A DNA stretch of 43,493 bases from Gammaproteobacteria bacterium (GTDB lineage: Bacteria; Pseudomonadota; Gammaproteobacteria; GRL18), in NCBI GenBank assembly GCA_015488755.1, contig WFNB01000099.1, positions 1 through 43,493 on the forward strand, in the 5' to 3' direction. Shown here piece after piece: positions 30,937-41,214 of this stretch. Within the stretch, counting starts at the first letter, position 1. Every line of letters starts with the position of its first letter. The notes under the pieces were generated by a model. That model did no database searches. It worked only from the letters and a program-made list of their open reading frames with translations, and was not told the origin of the DNA. A program made the position numbers and the translations under genes.

Positions 30937-32055
30937 ATGGGTATCCGAGCAACAAAAAAACGACTACTCGTTTCAGTTGCAATGGGTCTGGGGTTAGCGC
31001 TGACTGTCAATGCACAGGCATCTAATTATCCTGATATCGGCCCACTGCCAAACGTTAAAATTAACAAGGCAAAAGCAGAGCTGGGTAAGCGTCTGTTCTT
31101 TGATCCTCGTTTATCTGGTGATGCTGCAATCTCTTGTGCGCACTGTCATAATCCTGAAAAAGGCTATGCTGATGGTATGGCCCTATCTGATGGTTATCCG
31201 GGTAATAAGCACTTTAGAAATAGTCCAACCGTGATCAATGCCGTGCATAAAAATCGTTGGATGTGGGACGGCCGTATTGGGACTAACCTTAATGATGTAA
31301 CCCGTGGCATGCTCACAGAAGATTACATTATGAACATGGATATGCGTATCATGCAGGAGCGTGTTAAGCAGGATCCAGTATACGTTAAAATGTTTAAGGA
31401 TGCTGGTTATGGTGAGCCATCAAATGGTTCAGTGCGTAAAGCAATACCTGAATATCTAAAAACATTGACCTCTAAAAATGTTCCTTTTGATAACAACAAA
31501 ATGTCTGCTTCTGCAAAACGTGGTATGAGTTTATTTAAAGGTAAAGCTGGCTGTATTCAATGTCATAACGGTACTAACTTTACTGATGGTAAAGCCTATA
31601 ATACTGGTGTTCCAGAAAACTGGGATGTCTTTATGGATACGGATCGTCATCAGGCATTTCTTGCTTATAATATGTTTATGGGTAATGAAGGCCGTATGCA
31701 ATTGAAACGTGATCCTGGTGCACATATTCATCAGCATAGAGCTGATAAATCAGATATGGGCACATTTCTAACGCCTTCGCTACGTGAGTTAACGTACACC
31801 GCACCGTATATGCATAATGGCATGATTAAAACCTTAGACGATGTGGTTGTTTTTTATAATAACGGTGGTGGTCAGGACTCTAATAAAGACAGTCGCATTA
31901 AACCTTTAGGTTTAAGCAGTGCTGAACAAAAAGATCTGGTTGCGTTTCTCAAGTCATTATCAGGTGATCCTCTAACCGGCAGTAAGTATGTCTGGAGTGA
32001 AGAGTATCCTGAAGAATATGAAGCCATCAAAAACTGGCGTCAAGTCAAAAACTAG
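30937..32055 (+). CDS. idrP1: Diheme cytochrome c peroxidase-like subunit (IdrP1/IdrP2 type)
   Basis: 372 residues of the CcpA/MauG diheme peroxidase family, which reduce H2O2 with electrons from small cytochromes. The start at 30937 (MGIRATKK) has a strong GTGGAGG ribosome-binding site and yields a normal Sec signal ending NAQA-S; a longer frame upstream does not. Haem motifs are C67-A-H-C-H71 and C206-I-Q-C-H210. Family blocks GKRLFFDPRLSG, FRNSPTVIN, TPSLREL and YMHNGMIKTLDDVV are present. In dissimilatory iodate reducers two such peroxidases accompany IdrAB and are thought to remove the H2O2 or reactive iodine species formed. Which of the two here is orthologous to P1 or P2 is not decidable by eye, so the symbol is provisional. 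Confidence 0.85.
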   Translation: MGIRATKKRLLVSVAMGLGLALTVNAQASNYPDIGPLPNVKINKAKAELGKRLFFDPRLSGDAAISCAHCHNPEKGYADGMALSDGYPGNKHFRNSPTVINAVHKNRWMWDGRIGTNLNDVTRGMLTEDYIMNMDMRIMQERVKQDPVYVKMFKDAGYGEPSNGSVRKAIPEYLKTLTSKNVPFDNNKMSASAKRGMSLFKGKAGCIQCHNGTNFTDGKAYNTGVPENWDVFMDTDRHQAFLAYNMFMGNEGRMQLKRDPGAHIHQHRADKSDMGTFLTPSLRELTYTAPYMHNGMIKTLDDVVVFYNNGGGQDSNKDSRIKPLGLSSAEQKDLVAFLKSLSGDPLTGSKYVWSEEYPEEYEAIKNWRQVKN

Positions 32056-32075
32056 CGTCCAGGAGAAAGATAAGT

Positions 32076-33323
32076 ATGAAAACACTGATTAAAACAGGCG
32101 CTTTACTTTCAGCAGCGGTGTCATTGGCCGTTCTGTCTGGTTGTGAGAGTGCAAGTGCAGATAAGTCAGCTGGGTTTACAGGAAAGCTAAGTCCGGTATC
32201 GCAAACTGCTGTTGATGCCAATGCATCCGCATCAGGCAATGCCCCATTGTCACCATTACCCGACTCAGTTCCCGTGCCACCTGATAATAAGCAAACAGAG
32301 GCAAAAATTGCCTTAGGTAAATTGTTATTCTTTGATCCACGACTCGGTGGTGATGCCTCAGTTTCTTGTGCCAGTTGTCATGATCCCTCTCAGGGCTGGG
32401 CATGGGCAGAGGATTTATCTCGTGGTTACCCTGGTACGGTTCACTGGCGTAATAGCCAGTCCATTATTAACTCTGGCTATTATCCTGGTTCTTTCTGGGC
32501 GAACTCTGTGCCATCACTAGAAAAGCAGGCACCCTCTGCAGCGAAAGGTGGTGTTGCTGGTAATGGTGAAAACGATATCATGGAATCTCGCCTAGCCTTG
32601 ATCCCTGAATATAAGAAGCGCTTTAAAGAGGTTTTTGGTGATAAAACCCCTCTGATTGGTAATGCGTGGCGTGCCATTGCATCATTTGAGCGCACTCTGA
32701 CACAAACGGATACGCCCATTGATCGCTATTTGAAAGGTGATAAAAAAGCACTTTCTGAACAACAGTTACGTGGTAAAGCATTGTTTGAAGGTAAGGCAGC
32801 TTGTATTCAATGTCACAATGGTGCATTAGCATCCAATATGGAATTTTATAATATTGGTGTGCCGCCATCAAAACGTTGGGAAGAAGATGGTTTAGCACAA
32901 ATTACCTTCCGTTTTGAACTATATGGCAAAGGCTCTACCGAAGAACTCTATCGTACTGCAAAGGCTGATCCAGGTGCTTATTTCCGTGGTAAGAATCGTT
33001 GGGATCTCGGTAAATTTAGAACACCAAGCCTTCGTTATACCATGTATACCGCACCTTATATGCATAATGGTGCATTTTATACCTTGGAAGAAGTCGTTGA
33101 TTTCTATAATAAAGGTGGCTTTGATGAAGATAACCGTACTACGGGTTGGCCAAAAACTAAATCGAAGTTAATTAAACCTCTTGGCTTAAGTGATAATGAA
33201 AAAGAAGATTTAGTGGCATTTCTTGAAGCATTCTCCGGTGATGAAATCCTAATGGATAAGCCTGAGTTGCCTGAATATGCACCTATGTTTACTTTAGATG
33301 AACTTAAGGAGGCAAAAAAATGA
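32076..33323 (+). CDS. idrP2: Second diheme cytochrome c peroxidase-like subunit, lipoprotein
   Basis: 415 residues, clearly related to the preceding peroxidase (shared GKLLFFDPRLGGDASVSCASCH and CIQCHNG...TPSLRYTMYTAPYMHNGAF blocks). The signal peptide ends in a lipobox, LSGC with C23, so it is membrane-tethered. An Ala/Ser/Pro-rich linker (about 30-70) extends it from the membrane. Haem motifs are C98-A-S-C-H102 and C243-I-Q-C-H247. Its last four bases overlap the Rieske gene start (ATGA), so the two are translationally coupled. The pairing of one soluble and one lipid-anchored peroxidase suggests division of labour. P1/P2 naming is provisional. Confidence 0.85.
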   Translation: MKTLIKTGALLSAAVSLAVLSGCESASADKSAGFTGKLSPVSQTAVDANASASGNAPLSPLPDSVPVPPDNKQTEAKIALGKLLFFDPRLGGDASVSCASCHDPSQGWAWAEDLSRGYPGTVHWRNSQSIINSGYYPGSFWANSVPSLEKQAPSAAKGGVAGNGENDIMESRLALIPEYKKRFKEVFGDKTPLIGNAWRAIASFERTLTQTDTPIDRYLKGDKKALSEQQLRGKALFEGKAACIQCHNGALASNMEFYNIGVPPSKRWEEDGLAQITFRFELYGKGSTEELYRTAKADPGAYFRGKNRWDLGKFRTPSLRYTMYTAPYMHNGAFYTLEEVVDFYNKGGFDEDNRTTGWPKTKSKLIKPLGLSDNEKEDLVAFLEAFSGDEILMDKPELPEYAPMFTLDELKEAKK

Positions 33324-33916
33324 GTGAAATTATAGATAACGATCAGGCGATTAAAGATGAGTCAGCACAAGCACATGGCAAGTGTATGCTCAATCGTCGT
33401 AAGTTCTTAATGTATAGTGGTAGCACGGCAGCAGCGGCCAGCACGGTTTCCATTAGTCTGTTTGCAGGTACTGCACAGGCTGAAACACGTAAGGCCAGAG
33501 TTCAGGGTTATCCGCGCAAGAAAATTGCGACTTTGAGTCAACTTAAGGATCATCAACCTATTAACTTTAATTACCCAGATGGGGGCAAAAACTCTCAGGC
33601 AATGATTGTTAAAATGGGTGGTGTACAAGCCGGTGGTGGTGTTGGTAATCAGCGTGATGTGGTGGCCTTTAGCTATATGTGTACGCACCAAGGTGGTCCT
33701 TTGCAGAACACCTATAAACATGTGGGTGATCAGCGCGTTATGGGGCAATGTCCATTGCACTTATCCACGTATGATTTAAGACGTCATGGGATTATTGTTT
33801 CTGGTCAAGCGTACCAAAGTTTGCCTCAGGTTCTACTTGAAGTAGAAGGTGATGATGTTTACGCCGTTGGTATCATGGGGCTGTTGTTTGGTCGTCAAGA
33901 TAACTTGAGCGCATAG
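33320..33916 (+). CDS. idrB: Rieske 2Fe-2S subunit of the AioB/IdrB type, Tat-exported
   Basis: 198 residues. The N-terminus carries a twin-arginine signal (R26-R27-K-F-L-M) followed by an Ala-rich hydrophobic stretch ending AQAE, so the folded iron-sulfur protein is exported, probably together with the molybdoenzyme. The Rieske cluster ligands are C121-T-H123 and C144-P-L-H147. There is no disulfide Cys pair in the usual Rieske positions beyond these, as in low-potential or AioB-like proteins. It is 9 bases upstream of the large subunit gene, giving the B-A order known for arsenite oxidase. It passes electrons between cytochrome c and the Mo subunit. Confidence 0.9.
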   Translation: MSEIIDNDQAIKDESAQAHGKCMLNRRKFLMYSGSTAAAASTVSISLFAGTAQAETRKARVQGYPRKKIATLSQLKDHQPINFNYPDGGKNSQAMIVKMGGVQAGGGVGNQRDVVAFSYMCTHQGGPLQNTYKHVGDQRVMGQCPLHLSTYDLRRHGIIVSGQAYQSLPQVLLEVEGDDVYAVGIMGLLFGRQDNLSA

Positions 33917-33925
33917 GAGAAAGAA

Positions 33926-36622
33926 ATGACTATAGATTATTATCAAGCACAAGATCATGCGCCACTACCACCCAAAGATGCAGATGTTATGACAACAGCC
34001 TGTGATCATTGTATCGTGGCATGTGGTTATAAAGTGTATCGTTGGCCTGTAAGCTCGAAAGATGGAGGCATGAAAGCCTCTGAAAATGCTTTTGGTATTG
34101 ATTTTCCATCCAATATGTTGCAATCATGGGTAGCACCCACACAGCATAGTATTGTTACTCATAAAGGTAAAAAACATAATGTGGTGATCCTTCCCGATAA
34201 GGATGCCAATGTGGTTAACACCAATGGTGACTCATCTATTCGTGGTGGTTTGTTAGCACAAAAATGCTATAGCCCCGATCGTAAAACAAGGGATCGCCTA
34301 AAAACACCGTTAGTACGGATCAATGGTGTATTAACTCCAATGTCATGGGATGATGCTATTGACATTGCCGCTCAAGTAGGTCGTCATGTTCTGGAAAAGC
34401 ACGGTGAAGAGTCCTATGCCGTAAAAACATACTCGTATCAATATATTGAAAATACCTATGCGATTACTAAGTATGCCTTACGTCATGTAAACACACCAAA
34501 CTTTACCTTCCATGATACGCCGGCCAATGTGACCTCAACACCAGGTTTCCGTGATGCGGGTTTTGATAACTTTGGCCCCAGCTATGATGACTGGGGTTCC
34601 GCTGACACTCTTATGATTTGTGGTACCGATCCTTATGAAACCAAAACCGTTCTCTTTACTCAGCACATTATGCCAGGTATTGCTAACGGCATGAAGGTCA
34701 TTGCTCTGAATCCTCGTGAGACAGCGGGTATTGCTTATATTAAGAAGATGGGTGGTTTACATTTAGATGTTTTTCCAGGTTCTGATACCTTGGTATTAGG
34801 TGCCATTATTCGTATTATTATGCAAAATGGCTGGCAGGACTCAGAGTGGATCAAAAACTGGGTAAATAATAAGTGGGAATCTAATTCTGGTTTCGGTCAG
34901 GGTACTCGTAATACACCTTGGCAGTGGCGTACCACTTGGGGTAAATTCCAAACCAAGGGTTATGAAGACTATAAGAAATGGAACCTTAAGCAAGCAGAGT
35001 ATGATCCTAAATATGCGGCTAAGAAGGCTGGTATTGATGTTAAAAAAATCTATCAGGCCGCTGAATGGTTAGCTAAACCTGTTAATGGTAAGCGCCCTAA
35101 GACATCTATTGGTATTGAAAAGGGCTTTTATTGGTCAAATAATACTGGCAACACCAATGCTATTAGTACGTTGGCAACTGTTTGTGGTGCCGGTGGTCGT
35201 CCTGGTCAAGTGGTGGGTCGATTTGGTGGTCATCAACGTGGTGGTCAGGGTGGTGGTGGTTATCCACGTAATAAATCGGCTCAGAAAGTACCTGGACGTC
35301 GTCGTCAGGCGTTGGATACAGACAGATGGTTGTATTCAGGGCATACGCGTCTCGCACATGTAATTGGTACGACTTGGATTCAATCCATGACAGGTTCACA
35401 AGCATTAGCGTCTAAGTTTGAAGAATTAGTCGTTAAGAACCCCAATCAGGTTAAATCCAAAAACAAAGCAGATATTATTGCCACATTGAAAAACCGAGCA
35501 GATTCAGGCGGTATGGTGGTAATTGATCAAGATATTTATCTACGTGATCCCATTGGTGCTAAGTTTGCTGACATCATCTTCCCTGCTGCCACTTGGGGCG
35601 AAGAAGACTTTATGCGTGCTAATGGCGAGCGTCGTCTGCGTTTGTATCAGAAGTTTAATGATGCCCCAGGTGAAGCAAAACCCGATTGGAAGATCATTTC
35701 CATGTTGGCACATAAAATGGGCTATGATGGTTTTGATTGGAAAAATTCCAACGAAGTCGCTGAAGAAGCATCTCGCTTTAGTCGTAAGAGTCGTAAGGCG
35801 TTCCACATGGTTAAAGTGGCGGCGCAAATTGAAGGTAAAACCTTGCATCAAAAAATGCGTGAGTTTGGTACGGATGGTATTCAAGGTCCAGTCATGTATA
35901 ACTATAAGACGGGTAAACTTTATGGTACCAAACGTCTGCATGATACTACGGTTGGAGAAAAACAATTTGCTGCCATGGGGCTTGAAAATGGTCCACAGAA
36001 AGAGAACCGTTATGGCAAGAAGATGACTCATTTCAATTCTCAAACCGGTAAAGTAAATCTACAGAAACACCCATGGAACTTATTTGGTGATTTATGGGGC
36101 TGGTTATCTCCTAAGAAAGATGAGCTGTGGATGAGCAATGGTCGTGTTAACGAAGTTTGGCAGTCTGGTTTTGATGATGTTGAGCGCCGTGAATACATTG
36201 CGCAACGCTGGCCTGGAAACTGGGTAGAAGTTAATCCAGAAGATGCCAAAAAACGTGGTATTGAATCAGGTGATGTTGTTATGATTCATTCTGATCGTGT
36301 GCCTGTTTTTAAAGATACTATTCTTGGTGTGCATGGCAAAGATTTCCAATTTTCTGAATTAATGAAAAATGGTCATATTGAACTGGTTAAAGCATCCATT
36401 TCTGGTGTTGCTATTGTTACTCCTACGACTAAGCAAGGAGTATTATATGGTAACTTCCTAGATATGAAAAACCCAGGAAACTCGTTAACAATTCGTGTTC
36501 CTGATAATATTTCAGGTAACTACAATTACAAGATGGGTGTTGCTAAAATCAAGAAAATCGGTGAGTCTGAGTTTAAGAAAGACTTCCGAGGCATGTCCTT
36601 CGCACCACGTAATATTACTTAA
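33926..36622 (+). CDS. idrA: AioA-like molybdopterin catalytic subunit, probable iodate reductase IdrA
   Basis: 898 residues of the DMSO-reductase superfamily, arsenite-oxidase-like branch. The N-terminal cluster motif C26-x2-C29-x3-C33, with S104 where a fourth Cys would be, is the 3Fe-4S pattern of AioA. It has no Tat signal of its own and should be co-exported with the Rieske partner. Of the four arsenite-pocket residues known in Alcaligenes AioA (H195, E203, R419, H423), H196, R432 and H436 are present but the Glu is S204. The loop after H436 is glycine-rich (QRGGQGGGGYP) instead of an EGYxRPPYP type. With two diheme peroxidases in the operon this argues for iodate reductase (IO3- to I-, periplasmic) over arsenite oxidase. 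Substrate remains an inference. Confidence 0.82.
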   Translation: MTIDYYQAQDHAPLPPKDADVMTTACDHCIVACGYKVYRWPVSSKDGGMKASENAFGIDFPSNMLQSWVAPTQHSIVTHKGKKHNVVILPDKDANVVNTNGDSSIRGGLLAQKCYSPDRKTRDRLKTPLVRINGVLTPMSWDDAIDIAAQVGRHVLEKHGEESYAVKTYSYQYIENTYAITKYALRHVNTPNFTFHDTPANVTSTPGFRDAGFDNFGPSYDDWGSADTLMICGTDPYETKTVLFTQHIMPGIANGMKVIALNPRETAGIAYIKKMGGLHLDVFPGSDTLVLGAIIRIIMQNGWQDSEWIKNWVNNKWESNSGFGQGTRNTPWQWRTTWGKFQTKGYEDYKKWNLKQAEYDPKYAAKKAGIDVKKIYQAAEWLAKPVNGKRPKTSIGIEKGFYWSNNTGNTNAISTLATVCGAGGRPGQVVGRFGGHQRGGQGGGGYPRNKSAQKVPGRRRQALDTDRWLYSGHTRLAHVIGTTWIQSMTGSQALASKFEELVVKNPNQVKSKNKADIIATLKNRADSGGMVVIDQDIYLRDPIGAKFADIIFPAATWGEEDFMRANGERRLRLYQKFNDAPGEAKPDWKIISMLAHKMGYDGFDWKNSNEVAEEASRFSRKSRKAFHMVKVAAQIEGKTLHQKMREFGTDGIQGPVMYNYKTGKLYGTKRLHDTTVGEKQFAAMGLENGPQKENRYGKKMTHFNSQTGKVNLQKHPWNLFGDLWGWLSPKKDELWMSNGRVNEVWQSGFDDVERREYIAQRWPGNWVEVNPEDAKKRGIESGDVVMIHSDRVPVFKDTILGVHGKDFQFSELMKNGHIELVKASISGVAIVTPTTKQGVLYGNFLDMKNPGNSLTIRVPDNISGNYNYKMGVAKIKKIGESEFKKDFRGMSFAPRNIT

Positions 36623-36634
36623 TTATATGCTATA

Positions 36635-36658
36635 ACATTGAGTCCTCCGGCTCAATGT
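36635..36658 (+). terminator. Hairpin after idrA-like gene
   Basis: ACATTGAG and CTCAATGT form a perfect 8-bp stem with an 8-base GC-rich loop, 12 bases after the stop codon. Without a U-run it may protect the 3' end, with the real terminator following at 36676. Confidence 0.5.
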
Positions 36659-36675
36659 AATTAAGTGATATTGTT

Positions 36676-36715
36676 AAACCCAAATATAGTTTACGCTGTA
36701 TTTGGGTTTTTTTGT
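36676..36715 (+). terminator. Intrinsic terminator of the iodate-reductase-like operon
   Basis: AAACCCAAATA pairs perfectly with TATTTGGGTTT and continues into a T-run. It separates the operon from the RND efflux genes, which therefore have their own promoter in the 50 bases that follow. Confidence 0.85.
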
Positions 36716-36767
36716 TTTAGTGCTATGCTGTATATCTCATCCGTTTTTTCTAAGTTAAGGACTATCA

Positions 36768-37946
36768 ATGAAAGTTAAGTTATTATTGCTTATTGCTATG
36801 GTGTTACTAAGCGGTTGTTTTGAAAATAAAAATAAGAAAAAAATAGCACCACCAGGTGTTCTAGTAGAAAAAATTCACTATAAAGATATTGAGTCCTCAG
36901 TACAGTATGCCGGACATACAACCGCTGTTAATGATGTTTCTTTGCAAGCTCAGGTCAGTGGCTATTTGTTAGCAATACATTTTACTGAAGGTACAGATGT
37001 TGCGGTGGGTCAAGAGCTCTTTACCATTGATCCTGATTTGTATCTTGCAGGAGTGGCAGCAGCAGAAGGAACCTTAGCTAAAGCAGAAGCTGATCTGGTT
37101 CGTGCAGAAAAAGATTTAGTCAGATACCGAATATTACTTAAAGAAAAAAATATCAGTCGGCAGCAGTTTGATATCACTCAAAGTGAAGTGTTACAAAATA
37201 AAGCACAAGTAAAGTATGCCCAAGCAGGGGTTCAGGCTGCTCAATTGGATTTATCTCATACGCATATTTTATCACCGATTAATGGCCGTATAGGACAAAT
37301 TTTAGTGAGTAAGGGGAATGTTATTGGTTCGCAGACAAAAAGTTTAGCAAGAATCGTTGAGTTGGATCCTATCTATGTCACCTTTAATGTGGCTGAGGCT
37401 GATTTGGTTGAGGTGAAACAACTAAAGCTTAAAGGTAAAGCAGATGCAAATACGCCGGGTAGTCATTTAAAAATTCGTTTGATCTTGCCGGATAAGTCAG
37501 AATATCAATATCAGGGCAAGTTGGACTTTGTTGATAATGCCATTGATGCTAAAACAGGTACCGTCATTGTTAGGGCTAAATTTGATAACCCGGATAAATT
37601 ATTAGTCCCAGGTATGTATGTTAAAACAGTGATTGCCCGCTCAAAACAAAAATCTAAATTATTAGTACATGCTTCAGCGGTACAGGAAGATCAGGCTGGG
37701 CGTTTTGTTATGGTTGTTGATGCAGATAATAAGGTTGAAATGCGACGTATCTCTACTGGTAAACAAGTAGCGGGTTCTCTGGTGATCAAAGAGGGTTTGC
37801 AAGTAGGTGAACAAGTGGTGGTTGAAGGCATACAGAAAATACGCCCTGGTATGTTGGTGGCACCAAAAATAGCGGTCTTACCCGGAGATGAAAAGAGTCG
37901 CACGGGGAACGATGAAAATAAATTGCCTCATAATAAAAGGACGTAA
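36768..37946 (+). CDS. RND efflux periplasmic adaptor (membrane fusion lipoprotein)
   Basis: 392 residues. The signal peptide ends in a lipobox (LLSGC, C17). Then follow the barrel-sandwich half motif ([29 protein letters not shown]), a helical hairpin rich in Ala/Lys/Glu (about 85-140), the second lipoyl half ([22 protein letters not shown]) and the beta-barrel and membrane-proximal domains. It connects the inner-membrane pump to an outer-membrane channel. It is 2 bases upstream of the pump gene. No outer-membrane factor gene is present, so a TolC-type protein elsewhere must serve. Confidence 0.93.
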   Translation: MKVKLLLLIAMVLLSGCFENKNKKKIAPPGVLVEKIHYKDIESSVQYAGHTTAVNDVSLQAQVSGYLLAIHFTEGTDVAVGQELFTIDPDLYLAGVAAAEGTLAKAEADLVRAEKDLVRYRILLKEKNISRQQFDITQSEVLQNKAQVKYAQAGVQAAQLDLSHTHILSPINGRIGQILVSKGNVIGSQTKSLARIVELDPIYVTFNVAEADLVEVKQLKLKGKADANTPGSHLKIRLILPDKSEYQYQGKLDFVDNAIDAKTGTVIVRAKFDNPDKLLVPGMYVKTVIARSKQKSKLLVHASAVQEDQAGRFVMVVDADNKVEMRRISTGKQVAGSLVIKEGLQVGEQVVVEGIQKIRPGMLVAPKIAVLPGDEKSRTGNDENKLPHNKRT

Positions 37947-37948
37947 TA

Positions 37949-40900
37949 ATGTTTAGTGCTTTTTTTATTACTCGTCCTAAATTTGCCTTTGTTATTTCTA
38001 TTCTCATTTCTATTGCAGGCTTGATTGCGATTAATGCTCTGCCTATTGCTCTATATCCAGATTTAGCACCGCCTCAAGTAACAGTGAGTGCTAACTATCC
38101 CGGTGCAGATGCAGAAACCATTGCCGATACCGTAGCAGGTCCATTAGAGGCTAAGATTAATGGTGTTGAGCAGATGATTTATATGTCATCAAATAGTGCC
38201 AATGATGGCAGTTATAACCTCGCCGTGAGTTTTAATGTCGGCAGTGATGCGGATATGAACACAGTGAATGTGCAAAATCGGGTGGCTCAGGCATTAGCAA
38301 AACTTCCTGAAGAGGTAAAACGTCAGGGTGTTGTGACCACCAAACAATCAACCAATATGTTAATGGTGGTTAACCTCTTCTCACCGAAAAAAACCTATGA
38401 TTCTCTATTCTTAAACAACTATGCCAATATTAATGTCACTGATGCTTTAGCAAGATTACCGGGGGTTGGCAAAGCCTCTATTTTAGGCGTACAAGATTAT
38501 AGTATGCGTATCTGGCTTAATCCCGATCGCTTAAATAGCCTATCGTTATCCGTTGATGAAGTCATTAGTGCCATTCGAGATCAAAATATACAAGTGGCTC
38601 CCGGTCAGTTAGGAGCACAACCTAGCCCCAATAATACTCAATTTCAGTACAATTTAAGAACCAAAGGGCGACTGAGTAATCCGGATGAGTTTGCTAAAAT
38701 TATTGTTCGTGTTGGTGATAATGGTTCTGTTGTTCATGTGGGAGATATTGCCCGTATTGAAATGGGATCGAGAAGTTATGATGCCTTTGGTTTATTGAAT
38801 GGAGAAGCCAGTGTGGTATTGGCTATCTATCAATTACCCGATGCAAATGCTTTAGATGTGGCGGCACGAGTGCGTGCAGAAATGAAAAATTTAGCCAAGC
38901 GTTTTCCTGATGATGTAGCATATGCTATGCCCTATGACTCAACAGCCTTTATTGAAGCCTCGATTGATGAGGTTGTAACAACCCTGTTGGTAGCCATTCT
39001 GCTGGTTGTTTTAGTGGTGTTTCTTTTTATTCAGGACTGGCGCTCAACTCTTATCCCAACGATTGCCATTCCTGTGTCGCTTATCGGTACCTTTGCTGGG
39101 CTTTTAGTGATGGGATATTCCATTAATATGATCACCTTATTTGGTTTGATTCTGGCCATTGGTATTGTCGTGGATGATGCCATTATTGTGGTTGAAAATA
39201 CCCAACGGCACATGGCTGATGGCTTATCTCCCGTTGACGCAACACGTAAAGCCATGAGTGAAATTTCTGGGGCTGTTATTGCCACCACCTTGGTCTTATT
39301 GGCAGTGTTTGTGCCCCTAGGGTTTGTACCCGGACTCACCGGTGAACTCTTTCGGCAATTCTCAGTGACTATTTCCCTTGCCGTCGCTATTTCATCAATT
39401 AATGCGTTGACCCTAAGTCCAGCCTTATGTGCCACCTTATTAAAAGAAGAGGGTGGTGAACTGGCAAAAACAGGTTTTTTTGGTTGGTTTAACCGAAATT
39501 TTGACCAAATGACCAATGGTTATACTCACATGGTCAGTGCTATTGTTCGGCGTGGCCTATTTTGGATGATATTATTTGCTCTATTTAGTGGTGCGACACT
39601 GTATTTATTTACGCAATTGCCCAGTGGTTTTGTACCAATGGAAGATCAAGGCTCATTTATGATTGATGTGCAATTACCGGATGGTGCATCACTGGGTCGT
39701 ACGGTTGAGGTGGTTAAAGAAGTTGAACAAATACTTCGGCAACATCCTGCGGTTGCTGATGTGATTTCAGTGCCAGGCTATAGCATGTTAAATGGTGGTA
39801 TCTCATCTAATGGTGCCTTGGTTATTACTGTTTTGAAAAACTGGTCAGAGCGGACAGAGCCTAATATGCATGAGGCTGCGGTAGTTCAGAGTATTAGACA
39901 AAAGCTTAATAGCATTGCCACAGCCAATGTGTTTCCTTTTAGAATGCCCCCCATTCCAGGCTTGGGTGCTTCAGGAGGCTTTGAATTTATGTTGCAATCG
40001 ACTGCGGGCGATTCCCCGCTTAATATGGCATCTGTGCTGGGTGGTTTGGCTATTGCTGCGAACCAAGCGCCGGAGCTTAATTCTGTTTTCAGTACCTTTA
40101 AAGCCTCTGTACCACAGATTTATTTAGACATTGATCGAGAAAAAGCACAAATTTTAGGCGTGCCACTGACCAATATTTTTACCACATTAGGTGCTCTGAC
40201 AGGTAAGTCTTATGTTAATGATTTTAATAAGTTTGGTAAAACATACCAAGTTGTTTTGCAAGCAGATGCTTCTTTTCGTGATCAAGAAGATGATATTTAT
40301 AATATCAATATTAAAAATAGTCATGGTGATATGGTGCCATTAAGAACCCTATTAAAAACAGAATCCTTTATCGGCCCTGCTTTAATGACTCGCTACAATA
40401 TGTTTCGAGCCATTAAAATTAATGGCTCAGAAGCACAAGGTTATAGCTCAGGGGATGCCATTAAGGCCATGCAGCGTGTTGCTGATGAAACCCTACCACC
40501 AGGTTATAGCTATGAGTGGACAGGGCAAGCCTACCAACAAATTCTTGCCGGTGATCAAATCGTCACCATCTTTGTTATGGCTCTGGTGTTTGTGTTTTTG
40601 TTCTTAGTGGCGCAATATGAAAGTTGGTCAATCCCTATTTCTGTTTTATTTTCAGTACCACTGGCTATTTTTGGGGCAGTGGTTGCACAATCAATTGCAG
40701 GACAACAAAATGATGTTTATATGCAAGTCGGTATTGTTTTGCTGATGGGCTTAGCCACTAAAAATGCCATTTTAATTGTTGAATTTGCCAAACAATTACG
40801 AGAAGAAGGTGAGTCTATTTTTGATGCGGCTATCACCTCTGCAAGGTTGCGTTTTAGAGCAGTCTTAATGACAGCATTCTCCTTTATTTTGGGGGTCATT

Positions 40901-41068
40901 CCTCTTGTCATTGCTGTGGGTGCAGGGGCAGGCAGTCGTCGTTCTCTGGGAACAGCAGTATTTGGCGGTATGGTGGCAGCGGCAATCTTGGTGCCTATTT
41001 TCGTGCCTATGTTTTTTAGTGTAATACAAAAGACAAGAGAAAAATTTAAAGGGCAGAGCCATCAATAA
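37949..41068 (+). CDS. RND multidrug efflux transporter, HAE1 family
   Basis: 1039 residues, typical AcrB/MexB/MexF size. Twelve membrane helices with two large periplasmic loops. The proton-relay Asp pair is in [18 protein letters not shown] (TM4), with partner Lys in [15 protein letters not shown] (TM10). The N-terminal [16 protein letters not shown] and the GFVPMEDQG segment are family hallmarks. It exports hydrophobic or amphiphilic compounds by proton antiport. There is no regulator next to it. Its position behind the iodate-reductase-like operon may be chance, though export of halogenated organics would be one possible link. Confidence 0.95.
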   Translation: MFSAFFITRPKFAFVISILISIAGLIAINALPIALYPDLAPPQVTVSANYPGADAETIADTVAGPLEAKINGVEQMIYMSSNSANDGSYNLAVSFNVGSDADMNTVNVQNRVAQALAKLPEEVKRQGVVTTKQSTNMLMVVNLFSPKKTYDSLFLNNYANINVTDALARLPGVGKASILGVQDYSMRIWLNPDRLNSLSLSVDEVISAIRDQNIQVAPGQLGAQPSPNNTQFQYNLRTKGRLSNPDEFAKIIVRVGDNGSVVHVGDIARIEMGSRSYDAFGLLNGEASVVLAIYQLPDANALDVAARVRAEMKNLAKRFPDDVAYAMPYDSTAFIEASIDEVVTTLLVAILLVVLVVFLFIQDWRSTLIPTIAIPVSLIGTFAGLLVMGYSINMITLFGLILAIGIVVDDAIIVVENTQRHMADGLSPVDATRKAMSEISGAVIATTLVLLAVFVPLGFVPGLTGELFRQFSVTISLAVAISSINALTLSPALCATLLKEEGGELAKTGFFGWFNRNFDQMTNGYTHMVSAIVRRGLFWMILFALFSGATLYLFTQLPSGFVPMEDQGSFMIDVQLPDGASLGRTVEVVKEVEQILRQHPAVADVISVPGYSMLNGGISSNGALVITVLKNWSERTEPNMHEAAVVQSIRQKLNSIATANVFPFRMPPIPGLGASGGFEFMLQSTAGDSPLNMASVLGGLAIAANQAPELNSVFSTFKASVPQIYLDIDREKAQILGVPLTNIFTTLGALTGKSYVNDFNKFGKTYQVVLQADASFRDQEDDIYNINIKNSHGDMVPLRTLLKTESFIGPALMTRYNMFRAIKINGSEAQGYSSGDAIKAMQRVADETLPPGYSYEWTGQAYQQILAGDQIVTIFVMALVFVFLFLVAQYESWSIPISVLFSVPLAIFGAVVAQSIAGQQNDVYMQVGIVLLMGLATKNAILIVEFAKQLREEGESIFDAAITSARLRFRAVLMTAFSFILGVIPLVIAVGAGAGSRRSLGTAVFGGMVAAAILVPIFVPMFFSVIQKTREKFKGQSHQ

Positions 41069-41214
41069 GACACAACAATAAGCAGTAGCAAAATTTGCTT
41101 GCACTTATTTACTATGAACTTGTTTCTGACCAGAGGGCAAGTGATTAAGTCCTTTGATGGAAATTCAATATAATTTATTTTTTCATGATGATCTGTCAAC
41201 ACTTTCTAGGACAC

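Noticed and set aside
30642-31010. 122-codon minus-strand frame upstream of the idr-like operon
   Set aside because: It overlaps the promoter, operator sites and signal-peptide codons of the real gene and is rich in random hydrophobic AT-driven residues.
35163-35405. His/Asp-rich minus-strand frame inside the idrA-like gene
   Set aside because: It is a shadow of the Gly-rich coding stretch on the other strand (GGT codons read as ACC/CAC), not a metal-binding protein.
33926-36622. Calling the molybdoenzyme a true arsenite oxidase (aioA)
   Set aside because: The family match is good, but the pocket Glu is Ser, the loop after H436 differs and the operon carries two diheme peroxidases; iodate reductase fits better.
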